A DNA stretch of 28,460 bases from an uncultured Atopobium sp. (lineage in GTDB: Bacteria; Actinomycetota; Coriobacteriia; Coriobacteriales; Atopobiaceae): NCBI GenBank assembly GCA_916720465.1, contig CAKARF010000003.1, positions 1 through 28,460 of the forward strand, given 5' to 3'. Of this stretch, positions 16,725-23,418 are shown piece after piece. The notes beneath the pieces are model-generated. The model was not told where the DNA came from and did no database searches. It worked only from the letters and a program-made list of their open reading frames with translations. Position 1 is the stretch's first letter. Each line of letters starts with the position of its first letter. The translations under genes were made by a program, and so were the position numbers.

Positions 16725-17345
16725 TTATGCGTCCTGGCTTTCTCCCTCCTCTCCAGCAACTTCTTCTTTCTTGTCTTCTGCTATGGAGCGAGAAGAACGT
16801 GCAGATCCAAGGTTATACAGGTCTTTTGCAGACGGAGCAGCAGCAGGAGTTTCTTCTGTAGCCTGAGGTGCCACGTGCTCAGTTACCTCTGTGGAATCAT
16901 CAGAGAAAGCAACAGAAGAGGTAGCTTGTGGTGCAGATGCAGGAGCCTCTGCCTGCTCTGCCTCCTGGATCTGCTCAGCCTGCTTGCTCTGTTCAGCTGC
17001 CTCAGCAGCAACCTTCTCAGCTGCGGCCTTCTCAGCTGCCTCACGCTCTTCCTTGAGACGAGCACGACGCTCAGCAAAGGTCTCCTGGTGATCAGTGTCC
17101 TCGCGATCAGCATCAGATGCAGCATTTTTGAGCTGCTCGGAGCGCTTGGGTTTCTCGTGAAGTGCATCCGCTGCAGGATCAAGTAAGTCTGCACGGACAA
17201 CTTTATTAAAGCCTTCTTGAGCGTTCTGGAACTGTCTGAGAGCACGGCCAAGCGTGCGGCCCATACCAGGTAATTTATCAGGACCAAATACTAAAAATGC
17301 AAAGAGCAGAATTAGTACGAGCTCTGTTTCTCCAATGCCAAACAC
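16725..17345 (-). CDS. Twin-arginine translocase subunit TatA/TatB
   Basis: With the GTG at 17345 the protein is 206 residues and begins MFGIGETEL, exactly the family start; AGAAAGG lies eight bases upstream. An open frame runs 18 codons further to 17399, but that start lies inside a hairpin and lengthens the protein before the membrane helix, so I reject it. The transmembrane helix is about 5-20, followed by the FGPDKLP hinge and an amphipathic helix to about 50. Glu8 and the Gly21-Pro22 hinge are TatB-like, while Phe20-Gly21 is also TatA-like, so the subtype is left open. Residues 100-206 are Glu/Ala/Gln-rich with a probable coiled coil near 100-135. TatA/B subunits form the pore or the substrate-binding complex with TatC, encoded just downstream. 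Confidence 0.9.
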   Translation of the reverse strand: MFGIGETELVLILLFAFLVFGPDKLPGMGRTLGRALRQFQNAQEGFNKVVRADLLDPAADALHEKPKRSEQLKNAASDADREDTDHQETFAERRARLKEEREAAEKAAAEKVAAEAAEQSKQAEQIQEAEQAEAPASAPQATSSVAFSDDSTEVTEHVAPQATEETPAAAPSAKDLYNLGSARSSRSIAEDKKEEVAGEEGESQDA

Positions 17346-17365
17346 AAGCAATACCTTTCTGGAAC

Positions 17366-17407
17366 AAACATAAACAAGCTCTTTGAACAGTTGCATCAAA
17401 GAGCTTG
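17366..17407 (-). terminator. Strong hairpin with U-rich tail between STAS gene and tatA/B
   Basis: On the minus strand the arms CAAGCTCTTTGA and TCAAAGAGCTTG (17396-17407 and 17375-17386) form a perfect 12-bp stem with a 9-base loop, followed by TTTATGTTTG. It lies 13 bases after the STAS stop and about 30 bases before the tatA/B start. It reads as a rho-independent terminator of the TPR-STAS unit. No separate tatA/B promoter fits between it and the gene, so partial read-through or attenuation is likely. Confidence 0.7.
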
Positions 17408-17420
17408 CAAGTTACTAAAC

Positions 17421-17732
17421 CTACTTGCGAACGTTAAGGTCTTTATCAACCCCAAGAAGCGTAAAGACACGCTCCACGTTTTTCTGAGGGTTTGCAACAA
17501 CAAGCACAGAACCGCTCTCTTGTGCTCGATGTGCGGCACCCACTAAAACGCCAATGCCCGTCGAATCAATATAAGCTACCTCAGCAAAATCAGCTTCAAC
17601 TTCTTTTGCTCCATCGGCGAGCGCAGTATCCAAAGCATCACGAAGCTCGGAGGCGTTTGATACGTCTACCTCGCCCTCAATGCGAATAATGGTCTTTGTA
17701 TCTGTAATTTCAGAGCTTATCTCTAGTGCCAT
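17421..17732 (-). CDS. STAS-domain anti-sigma factor antagonist (SpoIIAA/RsbV-like)
   Basis: This 103-residue protein is a single STAS domain. It keeps the phosphorylation motif YIDSTGIGVL with Ser57 as the expected target, and starts with an EGEVDVSNA-type strand. In the family, the unphosphorylated form binds an anti-sigma serine kinase and frees a sigma factor or other partner. No RsbW/SpoIIAB-type kinase, phosphatase or sigma factor is encoded in this window, so the partner is unknown. The ribosome binding site AAGGAGG overlaps the stop of the upstream TPR gene, nine bases away, so the two are co-expressed. Confidence 0.92.
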   Translation of the reverse strand: MALEISSEITDTKTIIRIEGEVDVSNASELRDALDTALADGAKEVEADFAEVAYIDSTGIGVLVGAAHRAQESGSVLVVANPQKNVERVFTLLGVDKDLNVRK

Positions 17733-17741
17733 AACTCCTCC

Positions 17742-18518
17742 TTACTTGGTGTTATTTGAAGAGGTAGAGGTGTTTCCGTTTAATGCATCAAGAACTTTCT
17801 GTGCATTATCCCTCACACCGGCGCTATTATCGGAATCCTTTTCAATTGCCTTCTGCAGTGCCTCTTTTGCAAGATCTACTTGATCAGTAACACGATACAT
17901 CATTCCCAAATTAAGCCAACCGTTAGCATAGTCTGGAGAGCGATCCGTTACTGCCTTAAGTGCCTCAACAGCACCTGTTTGATCTCCTGCGTAGAACTGT
18001 GCAATTGCCCTATCAACACGGACTTCATCAGAATCATTTGAAGCAAGATACGTATCGTACTCAGCAATTGCTTTGTTAATCAGCTGCAAAGACTGCTTCT
18101 GAACAGAGTCATCTTGAGAAGAACTCTTAAGCGCCATTCCCCAACCTAGATACGTGCGAGCCAAATCAAGATGTGCTGGTAGATTATCTGGATTGGACTG
18201 AATGGCAGACTCTTTTTCTTCTGCCTGTTTCTGATAGACCTGGTTAATAGCCTCAGGAGAATTTTGCTGAGCCTGATGCTGCTTTTGTGAATTAAAGAAA
18301 ATGCTGGCAAGAGAAGGCAGCATCATAGAAATAGCAATAAAGAGCGAGAATACTCCAATAGCAATCTTCATGCCTGTAGAAGGACCTGGTTTTTTAGGAG
18401 CCTCATCGGGCTTGCGGTCCTTTGCCTTCTTTTTTGCGGTCTGGTTTGCCATAGCAACCAGCTCTTTTTCTGCCTTCTGTTCTGGTGTAAGTTTTGGCTT
18501 TGAAGTATTAGTTGGCAT
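17742..18518 (-). CDS. Membrane-anchored TPR-repeat protein
   Basis: This 258-residue protein has a Lys-rich cytosolic N terminus (1-48), one transmembrane helix (about 50-74) and an outer domain with about three tetratricopeptide-like repeats (about 108-250, for example AHLDLARTYLGWGMALK and YANGWLNLGMMYRVTDQ). The tail is Ser/Asn/Thr-rich. TPR domains bind other proteins; the partner is unknown. Topology is inferred from the positive residues before the helix, which put the N terminus inside. The ATG has only a weak GGAT upstream. It is the first gene after a good promoter and is followed closely by the STAS gene. No specific family name can be given. Confidence 0.85.
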   Translation of the reverse strand: MPTNTSKPKLTPEQKAEKELVAMANQTAKKKAKDRKPDEAPKKPGPSTGMKIAIGVFSLFIAISMMLPSLASIFFNSQKQHQAQQNSPEAINQVYQKQAEEKESAIQSNPDNLPAHLDLARTYLGWGMALKSSSQDDSVQKQSLQLINKAIAEYDTYLASNDSDEVRVDRAIAQFYAGDQTGAVEALKAVTDRSPDYANGWLNLGMMYRVTDQVDLAKEALQKAIEKDSDNSAGVRDNAQKVLDALNGNTSTSSNNTK

Positions 18519-18554
18519 TCAACATCCAATCGCTTTTTCTAAACATAGTTAATC

Positions 18555-18588
18555 AAGATACGGCAGAATGGGCTTACTTTCAAAGTAA
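18555..18588 (-). promoter_or_regulatory. Sigma-70-type promoter of the TPR-STAS unit, with an overlapping palindrome
   Basis: On the minus strand TTGAAA (-35, 18578-18583) and TATCTT (-10, 18555-18560) are separated by exactly 17 bases. The palindrome TTACTTTGAAAGTAA (7-bp arms, 1-base centre, 18574-18588) covers the -35, a position suited to a repressor operator. The predicted leader before the TPR gene is about 30 bases. Confidence 0.55.
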
Positions 18589-18606
18589 ATACCAAAGTTA
18601 CACAAG

Positions 18607-19998
18607 CTATCCCCAGACGCTCTGACCACGATCAACTTTTGCTAGTCGAGCACTTACCTGTTTAACAGCAACAATAAAGACATCAAGCGCTGCATCAAGC
18701 TCTTCCAACGTTGGGTAACTTGGAGCAATTCTGATATTAGTGTCAAAGGGGTCCTTGCCACTTGGCCACGTAGCACCTGCAGGCGTCATGGTAACGCCAA
18801 GCTCATGTGCGCGAGAAACAATTGCGCGTGCAGAGCCAACAGGACCATCAAACGAGACAAAGTAGCCGCCCTTAGGATGAGACCAGGTTGCAACGCCTAA
18901 ATCTCCCAGACCCTCCTGCAATTTGCGTTCAACCAGTTCAAAACGTGGTCGAAGCAGCTCGGCATGCTTTTGCATATGGGCTTCAATACCTTGAACATCT
19001 TTGAGGAAACGCACATGTGCCAGCTGCGAGATTTTCTCGGGAGAAACTCGAGCAACCTTGAAAGCGCTCTGGATTTCTTTAATGTCTGCAGGGCTTGCAG
19101 CAACCCAGGCCATGCCTGAACTTGGGAAGGTTACCTTTGCCGTTGAAGCAAAAGCAATTACCAGGTTCTTTTGAGTGCCACCTGCAGCAACCTCTGAAAG
19201 CGCATCAAAGATATTTAAGAGCTGAGGGGCCTCAGATTCTGGTACAAAGGCGTGAATTGCGTAGGCGTTATCCCAGAAGATTCTAAAGTCAGGAGCAGCA
19301 GGTTTGAGGTTTGCAAAAGCACGAACTACCTCATCTGAATAGGTAATGCCAGTTGGGTTTGCAAAACGTGGCACACACCAAATTCCTTTAACAGAGCTGT
19401 CGTTCTCAACAAGCTCCTTGACCACGTCCATATTGGGGCCATCGTCGGTCATAGGGACTGCAATATTTTCAAAGCCGTAATGCTGTGTAATAGCAAAATG
19501 ACGGTCATAACCGGGAGCGGGGCACAGAAACTTGAGTGTAGTGCTCTGGGCCTTTGCAGCCGCCATCTGCTCTGCCCAAGACGGCTGACCAGAAAGACCG
19601 TGGGTAACGGCATGAGAAATAATGTCATGCATAAGGTTAAGGCTAGAAGAGCCGTTTACGATGACCTGATTAGCAGGTACACCTGTGAGCTCCGCGGCAA
19701 AAGCTCGCGCAGAAGGAAGGCCCCAGGGGTCTCCGTAGTTGTCCGCAAAAGCGCCGCCGTCAGTCAGGTCAGAACTGGAGTTCAGCTCATCAAGCATAGG
19801 CTTAGACAGCGCCGTCTGTGCAGGGCTTGGCTTTCCGCGAGCCATATCAAGCTTGAGGTTTTTCTCGCCAAGTGCACGGGCTTCTTGTCCAATAAGCTCA
19901 AGGACCTGGTTAAGATCAGCGTCGCTCATCTTCTGATAAGCGTTTTGCTCAGAGGTTGATTTTGGCTGGAACAGCTCGCGAGAAACTAGCTCAAACAT
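18607..19998 (-). CDS. Aminotransferase, MocR-like fold (probable aspartate aminotransferase)
   Basis: This 463-residue PLP enzyme belongs to the Aminotran_MocR group, which includes the aspartate aminotransferase Rv3722c of Mycobacterium. Features are MARGKPSPAQ (53-62), DNYGDPWGLPSAR (86-98), FANPTG (Asn214), WDNAY (Asp243, Tyr246), the Schiff-base lysine Lys288 in ASTAKVTFPSSG, and the carboxylate-binding Arg423 in IRIAPSYP. Rv3722c moves amino groups between aspartate or kynurenine and 2-oxoglutarate, so a role in nitrogen distribution is likely. The frame is open to 20226, but ATG 19998 has AAGGGGAG close upstream and starts near the first recognisable helix. It is transcribed alone, divergently from the small gene at 20071. 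Confidence 0.9.
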   Translation of the reverse strand: MFELVSRELFQPKSTSEQNAYQKMSDADLNQVLELIGQEARALGEKNLKLDMARGKPSPAQTALSKPMLDELNSSSDLTDGGAFADNYGDPWGLPSARAFAAELTGVPANQVIVNGSSSLNLMHDIISHAVTHGLSGQPSWAEQMAAAKAQSTTLKFLCPAPGYDRHFAITQHYGFENIAVPMTDDGPNMDVVKELVENDSSVKGIWCVPRFANPTGITYSDEVVRAFANLKPAAPDFRIFWDNAYAIHAFVPESEAPQLLNIFDALSEVAAGGTQKNLVIAFASTAKVTFPSSGMAWVAASPADIKEIQSAFKVARVSPEKISQLAHVRFLKDVQGIEAHMQKHAELLRPRFELVERKLQEGLGDLGVATWSHPKGGYFVSFDGPVGSARAIVSRAHELGVTMTPAGATWPSGKDPFDTNIRIAPSYPTLEELDAALDVFIVAVKQVSARLAKVDRGQSVWG

Positions 19999-20011
19999 GA
20001 CACTCCCCTTT

Positions 20012-20039
20012 TTGGTCTTTGCGTGATACAAAGTATAGG
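20012..20039. promoter_or_regulatory. Overlapping divergent promoter candidates
   Basis: On the plus strand TTGGTC (20012-20017), a 16-base gap and TATAGG (20034-20039) would serve the 89-residue gene. On the minus strand TATACT (20032-20037) would serve the aminotransferase, with only a weakly matched -35 (TTGTCG, 19-base spacer). The two -10 elements share four bases, so the promoters could not fire at the same time. Confidence 0.3.
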
Positions 20040-20070
20040 TGATTTGAAAATCGACGCGACAAGGAGAATC

Positions 20071-20340
20071 ATGGCAAATTCTGCACAGCCTGGCATGCGC
20101 TCGGAGGCATATGGCGAGCTCCAGCACCTTGTTGACAATCTTTATAAGCGTAAACCTTCGGGCACAGTCACTAAGGTTGACGTGCTGATTCAAGCTGAAG
20201 TAGACGATCTTGAAGAAGATTTGCAAGAAGTTATTGAGTTGATTCCATCGGGCACATATGTCCGCGCTCGCCTCTGCGATCAGATTAACTCAATTGTTAC
20301 GGCACACGGCTGGGGCTTTACCTACGGCACGGTCGAGTAG
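20071..20340 (+). CDS. Small conserved-looking protein of unknown function
   Basis: I do not recognise this 89-residue protein. It is mainly helical with acidic stretches (EVDDLEEDLQEVIELI, about 51-66). A basic patch LYKRKPSG lies near 25-32, and a C-terminal half with SGTYVRARLCDQINSIV resembles a small DNA- or protein-binding fold, though no family can be named. It has no signal peptide or membrane helix. ATG 20071 has AAGGAG four bases upstream; the frame continues open to 20023 but without a comparable site. It is divergent from the aminotransferase and ends two bases before the convergent nhaA stop. Good ribosome binding site and codon use like its neighbours support a real gene. Confidence 0.78.
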   Translation: MANSAQPGMRSEAYGELQHLVDNLYKRKPSGTVTKVDVLIQAEVDDLEEDLQEVIELIPSGTYVRARLCDQINSIVTAHGWGFTYGTVE

Positions 20341-20342
20341 CT

Positions 20343-21704
20343 CTAAGCTTCCCTTATGCAGTTCTTGCGATGCTTGTAAAACTCTGAAACGTGTACAAAG
20401 AGTAGACCCAAAATTGCAGAAGCAAACGATGCAGCGAGAACAGCTACTTTAGCTGCAAGAATCTCCCCTGCATCTGGGAATGCAAGATTAGAGATAAGAA
20501 TTGACATGGTAAAGCCAAGGCCGCCCATAAGACCTACGGCTGTAATCTGAATCCAGTCAACTTTTGCAGGAAGCTTGCAAATCTTACATTTGACCAGCAA
20601 CAACGTTACAAAAATAATTCCCAGTGGTTTTCCAAGAACGGCACCGAAGAAAACGCCATGTGCAATAGAGCTGCTCAATAGAGCAACGAAATCTGCTCCC
20701 ACCAACGTAATCTGCGCATTTACAAAGGCAAAAATAGGCAGAACAACAAAGTTTACAAAGACAGAAATATAGTGCTCAACACGCTGAAGCGGTGGAGTTA
20801 CGTGATGCATGACCTGCTCGACGGAGTTAGCACCATGGGTAAAGTCATGCTGACCCAAAACGTGATGCTCATCATCGTAGTGATCATCAAGCTCACGAGC
20901 ACGTCTTGAAAGCCAGCTTCCCAGCTTGCTCAGGCGAACATCAGAATGAGACGGCAAGAAGAAGGCAAGAAGAACGCCTGCAAGGGTTGCATGAATTCCC
21001 GAGTGGTACATGCAGACCCAAAGAACCAAACCAACAAGCAAATAAGGACCAGAAGAATAAATCTTTAAGCGATTCATTCCCCACAAAATAACAAGAACAC
21101 CAAGAGAAGCTGCTAACCAGGCAATATCTGGCGTGTGACCATAGAAAAGCGCAATGACCACAATAGCCAGGATATCGTCGGCAATAGCAAGTGTCTGGAA
21201 GAACACCTTAGTCTGTGGGCTAATTCTGTTGCCCAACAGCGACATGACACCCAGCGCAAACGCAATATCGGTTGCAATTGGCGTTGCCCATCCATGAGGG
21301 GCAGTGCTTGCGTTAAGCGCCAGATAAATAAGGGCAGGAACTGCAACGCCACCAACAGCCGCAAGCATAGGAAGCATTGCCTGTCTTGGCTTTCTGAGCT
21401 GGCCAACAGTTACTTCATACTTAAGCTCAATACCTACCAGCAAGAAGAAGATTGCCATAAGGAAGTCATTCACAAAGGTTTCTAGAGCCATATGTGCATG
21501 AATCATTCCAAGCGAGAAACTCATTTGGACTTCAAGAATTTCTCGAACCACCTCATGAGCAGGTGAGTTGGCAACTACAAGTGCAATAAGAGCCGCAAGC
21601 ACCATGACTGCTGCTGCAATAGTGCTGTTAGAGGTGATTTTCTTTAGAGAAGAGCGCTGACTAATTCTTCTTACAACTGCGGGCTCTCTATAAATACTAG
21701 ACAT
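20343..21704 (-). CDS. nhaA: Na+/H+ antiporter NhaA
   Basis: NhaA exchanges sodium (or lithium) for protons to control internal Na+ and pH. The 453-residue protein has the expected series of membrane helices. It keeps the functional acids Asp146 in ATDIAFALGVMSLLG and the pair Asp176-Asp177 in LAIADDILAIVVIALFYG, equal to Asp133 and Asp163-Asp164 of E. coli, and the LGKPLGI stretch of helix X. A charged loop rich in His and Asp (HYDDEHHVLGQHDFTHG) near the middle is longer than in E. coli. The start ATG has only a distant AGAGAG. It is divergent from degV and convergent with the 89-residue gene. Confidence 0.96.
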   Translation of the reverse strand: MSSIYREPAVVRRISQRSSLKKITSNSTIAAAVMVLAALIALVVANSPAHEVVREILEVQMSFSLGMIHAHMALETFVNDFLMAIFFLLVGIELKYEVTVGQLRKPRQAMLPMLAAVGGVAVPALIYLALNASTAPHGWATPIATDIAFALGVMSLLGNRISPQTKVFFQTLAIADDILAIVVIALFYGHTPDIAWLAASLGVLVILWGMNRLKIYSSGPYLLVGLVLWVCMYHSGIHATLAGVLLAFFLPSHSDVRLSKLGSWLSRRARELDDHYDDEHHVLGQHDFTHGANSVEQVMHHVTPPLQRVEHYISVFVNFVVLPIFAFVNAQITLVGADFVALLSSSIAHGVFFGAVLGKPLGIIFVTLLLVKCKICKLPAKVDWIQITAVGLMGGLGFTMSILISNLAFPDAGEILAAKVAVLAASFASAILGLLFVHVSEFYKHRKNCIREA

Positions 21705-21776
21705 TATCTGCCGTTCTCTCTTTATCTAAATGGTATTGGCCGTTAGCTATGCAAGTTTTTCTCGATTTATATGTCT

Positions 21777-21837
21777 AGTGTACCGTCTACCTACCGTTGA
21801 GGGCAACTTGTCATATCTCAAGAAAACGGGGTATATC
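21777..21837. promoter_or_regulatory. Back-to-back promoters of nhaA and degV with a direct repeat
   Basis: For degV (plus): TTGTCA (21808-21813), 18 bases, TATATC (21832-21837). For nhaA (minus): TTGCCC (21801-21806), 18 bases, TACACT (21777-21782). The two -35 elements are one base apart. TACCGT occurs twice, 11 bases apart (21781-21786, 21792-21797), within the nhaA promoter spacer, which could be a regulator site. Hexamer matches are four to five of six. Confidence 0.4.
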
Positions 21838-21908
21838 TCTATGTAAAATGTGGGTAATAGAAAGTCAACGTTTAGCTACTTGTAGCACGTATATATTTGG
21901 AGCGGATA

Positions 21909-22766
21909 ATGGACACTAAGCGAATTGCCATCATCACAGACTCAGGAACTAATGTCCCACCTGATTTTGTTGCTGAGCACAATATTCGTATCACCCCACT
22001 TCGCATTAACTATTCTGACGGCTCTTCCTACGAGTCTGGTATTACCATCACGCCAGCTGAGCTTGTTGCTCGCTTTGAAGAAGAAGTTCCTAAGACATCA
22101 CTTCCTTCTCCTGAGGGCATTAAAGCTGCCTTTGATGATGCAAAAGCAGCGGGGTACGAGGGTGCTGTTTACGTTGCTATCTCCTCTGGACTCTCTGCAA
22201 CCTGCGATACTGCTCGCATGATTGCAGAGTCCATTACAGACTTCCCTATTTATGTTGTTGATACCAAAAACATTGGTATTGCTTCCGGTCTTATTGTTAT
22301 TGAGGCTCAACGTCTTATTGAGCTGGGTCTTTCTCTTGAGGAGATTGGCGCCAAACTTGATCAGGCTTCTCTGAACACACGCGTATACTTCTCCGTTCCA
22401 AGCCTTGAGTATCTACGTAAGGGTGGCCGCATTTCTGAGGCAATTTATCGCATTGGTTCTATGTTGAACATCAAACCTGTTCTTACCTGCGATGAAAATG
22501 GCAAATACACCATTGCCAAGAAGACTCGTGGTTGGCAGAAGTCTCTAGCAGGACAGATTGCTCTAGGAGCAGCCTTTGCTCAGAAATTTGACCGCGTCCA
22601 TGTAGGAATTTGCTGCTCCGCGCCAAATATCATTTACTCCGAAATGGAAGCCATGATTAAAGAAGCAATCCCTAATGTCACCGACTTTAGGTATGTCGAG
22701 GCTGGCTCGGACCTTCTTGTCCATACGGGACCAGGCCTTGTTGGTTATGCCGTATTTGGCTACTAA
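21909..22766 (+). CDS. DegV family fatty-acid-binding protein
   Basis: DegV (FakB) proteins bind a fatty acid and, in species with FakA, present it for phosphorylation and use in phospholipids. The N terminus IAIITDSGTNVPPDF holds the typical DSG motif (11-13). TSLPSPEG, SSGLSATCDTA and SLEYLRKGGRIS follow, as in the family. The protein has 285 residues from ATG 21909, which has GGAG six bases upstream. A TTG at 21897 would add four residues but lies on top of that ribosome binding site. It is followed by a strong terminator. No fakA kinase is in this window. Confidence 0.93.
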   Translation: MDTKRIAIITDSGTNVPPDFVAEHNIRITPLRINYSDGSSYESGITITPAELVARFEEEVPKTSLPSPEGIKAAFDDAKAAGYEGAVYVAISSGLSATCDTARMIAESITDFPIYVVDTKNIGIASGLIVIEAQRLIELGLSLEEIGAKLDQASLNTRVYFSVPSLEYLRKGGRISEAIYRIGSMLNIKPVLTCDENGKYTIAKKTRGWQKSLAGQIALGAAFAQKFDRVHVGICCSAPNIIYSEMEAMIKEAIPNVTDFRYVEAGSDLLVHTGPGLVGYAVFGY

Positions 22767-22791
22767 AAGTTAATCGCCTCATGCAACTAAG

Positions 22792-22820
22792 AACAGCCGC
22801 CCACTCAGGCGGCTGTTTTC
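22792..22820 (+). terminator. Rho-independent terminator of degV
   Basis: AACAGCCGCC and GGCGGCTGTT (22792-22801, 22808-22817) form a perfect 10-bp GC-rich stem with a 6-base loop, followed by TTC. Together with the last bases of the stem this gives a T-rich tail. It lies 25 bases after the degV stop. On the other strand the T-tract is only two bases, so action on rnhA would be weak. Confidence 0.85.
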
Positions 22821-22834
22821 TTGTAGAGAGCACG

Positions 22835-22860
22835 TAGGGCGAGAAGGGCTTCTCGCCCTA
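22835..22860. repeat. 11-bp inverted repeat between convergent degV and rnhA
   Basis: TAGGGCGAGAA and TTCTCGCCCTA form a perfect 11-bp stem with a GGGC loop, 11 bases past the rnhA stop on the minus strand. Neither strand has a T-tract directly after it, so it is not a textbook terminator. It contains the octamer GGCGAGAA in both orientations, which is over-represented across the window. Confidence 0.7.
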
Positions 22861-22871
22861 TGCGTCTAGGG

Positions 22872-23384
22872 TTACAGCAATGGCTGATCCACGAAGAAGC
22901 CTTGGTCGTCAAGGAGATTGGAGTCGTCTGCTGCCTCAGTAGCAAGCTGATCGCAGCGCTCGTTAAGCGGATGACCGGCGTGACCCTTAACCCACTTGAA
23001 GCTCACCTCATGGTCTTCCATAGCAGCAAGGAGACGCTTCCAAAGGTCTACGTTTTTGACCGGCTCTTTAGATGCCGTTTTCCAGCCTTTTCTAATCCAT
23101 CCCGAGACCCATTTTTGATTAAACGCATCAACCACGTACTTAGAGTCGGAATAGAGCTCTACCTGACAGGGGCGCTTAAGGGCCTCAAGTGCAACAATGA
23201 CGCCAAGGAGCTCCATACGGTTATTCGTAGTGGTTTTATAACCCTGACTGAACTCTTTTGTATGCTGCTGGCCGGAAGGATCGGTATACAGAAGTACTGC
23301 CCCATAGCCACCAGGACCAGGGTTTCCTCGAGACGCACCGTCTGTATAGACTGTGACGTGCATATATGAGGTTGCAGCCTCCAT
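22872..23384 (-). CDS. rnhA: Ribonuclease HI
   Basis: RNase HI cuts the RNA strand of RNA-DNA hybrids such as primers and R-loops. The 170-residue protein keeps the catalytic acids Asp15 (TVYTDGASRGNPGPGG), Glu58 (NNRMELL), Asp80 (LYSDSKYVV) and Asp145, and His135 in WVKGHAGHPLNE. The start ATG at 23384 has GAGGAG seven bases upstream; the in-frame ATG at residue 8 lacks one. It follows polA by 34 bases on the same strand, so the two likely form an operon. Both act in removing and replacing primers. Confidence 0.96.
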   Translation of the reverse strand: MEAATSYMHVTVYTDGASRGNPGPGGYGAVLLYTDPSGQQHTKEFSQGYKTTTNNRMELLGVIVALEALKRPCQVELYSDSKYVVDAFNQKWVSGWIRKGWKTASKEPVKNVDLWKRLLAAMEDHEVSFKWVKGHAGHPLNERCDQLATEAADDSNLLDDQGFFVDQPLL

Positions 23385-23418
23385 ACCAAATCTCCTCTAA
23401 AACGTGTTGCTTACGTAT

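Noticed and set aside
17346..17399. Upstream start of tatA/B
   Set aside because: It lies within the hairpin and would put a polar extension before the membrane helix; GTG 17345 gives the classical MFGIG start.
19999..20226. Upstream extension of the aminotransferase by 76 codons
   Set aside because: It would run through the promoter and start of the divergent 89-residue gene; ATG 19998 has a good ribosome binding site.
21897..21908. TTG start four codons before the degV ATG
   Set aside because: It overlaps the ribosome binding site used by ATG 21909.
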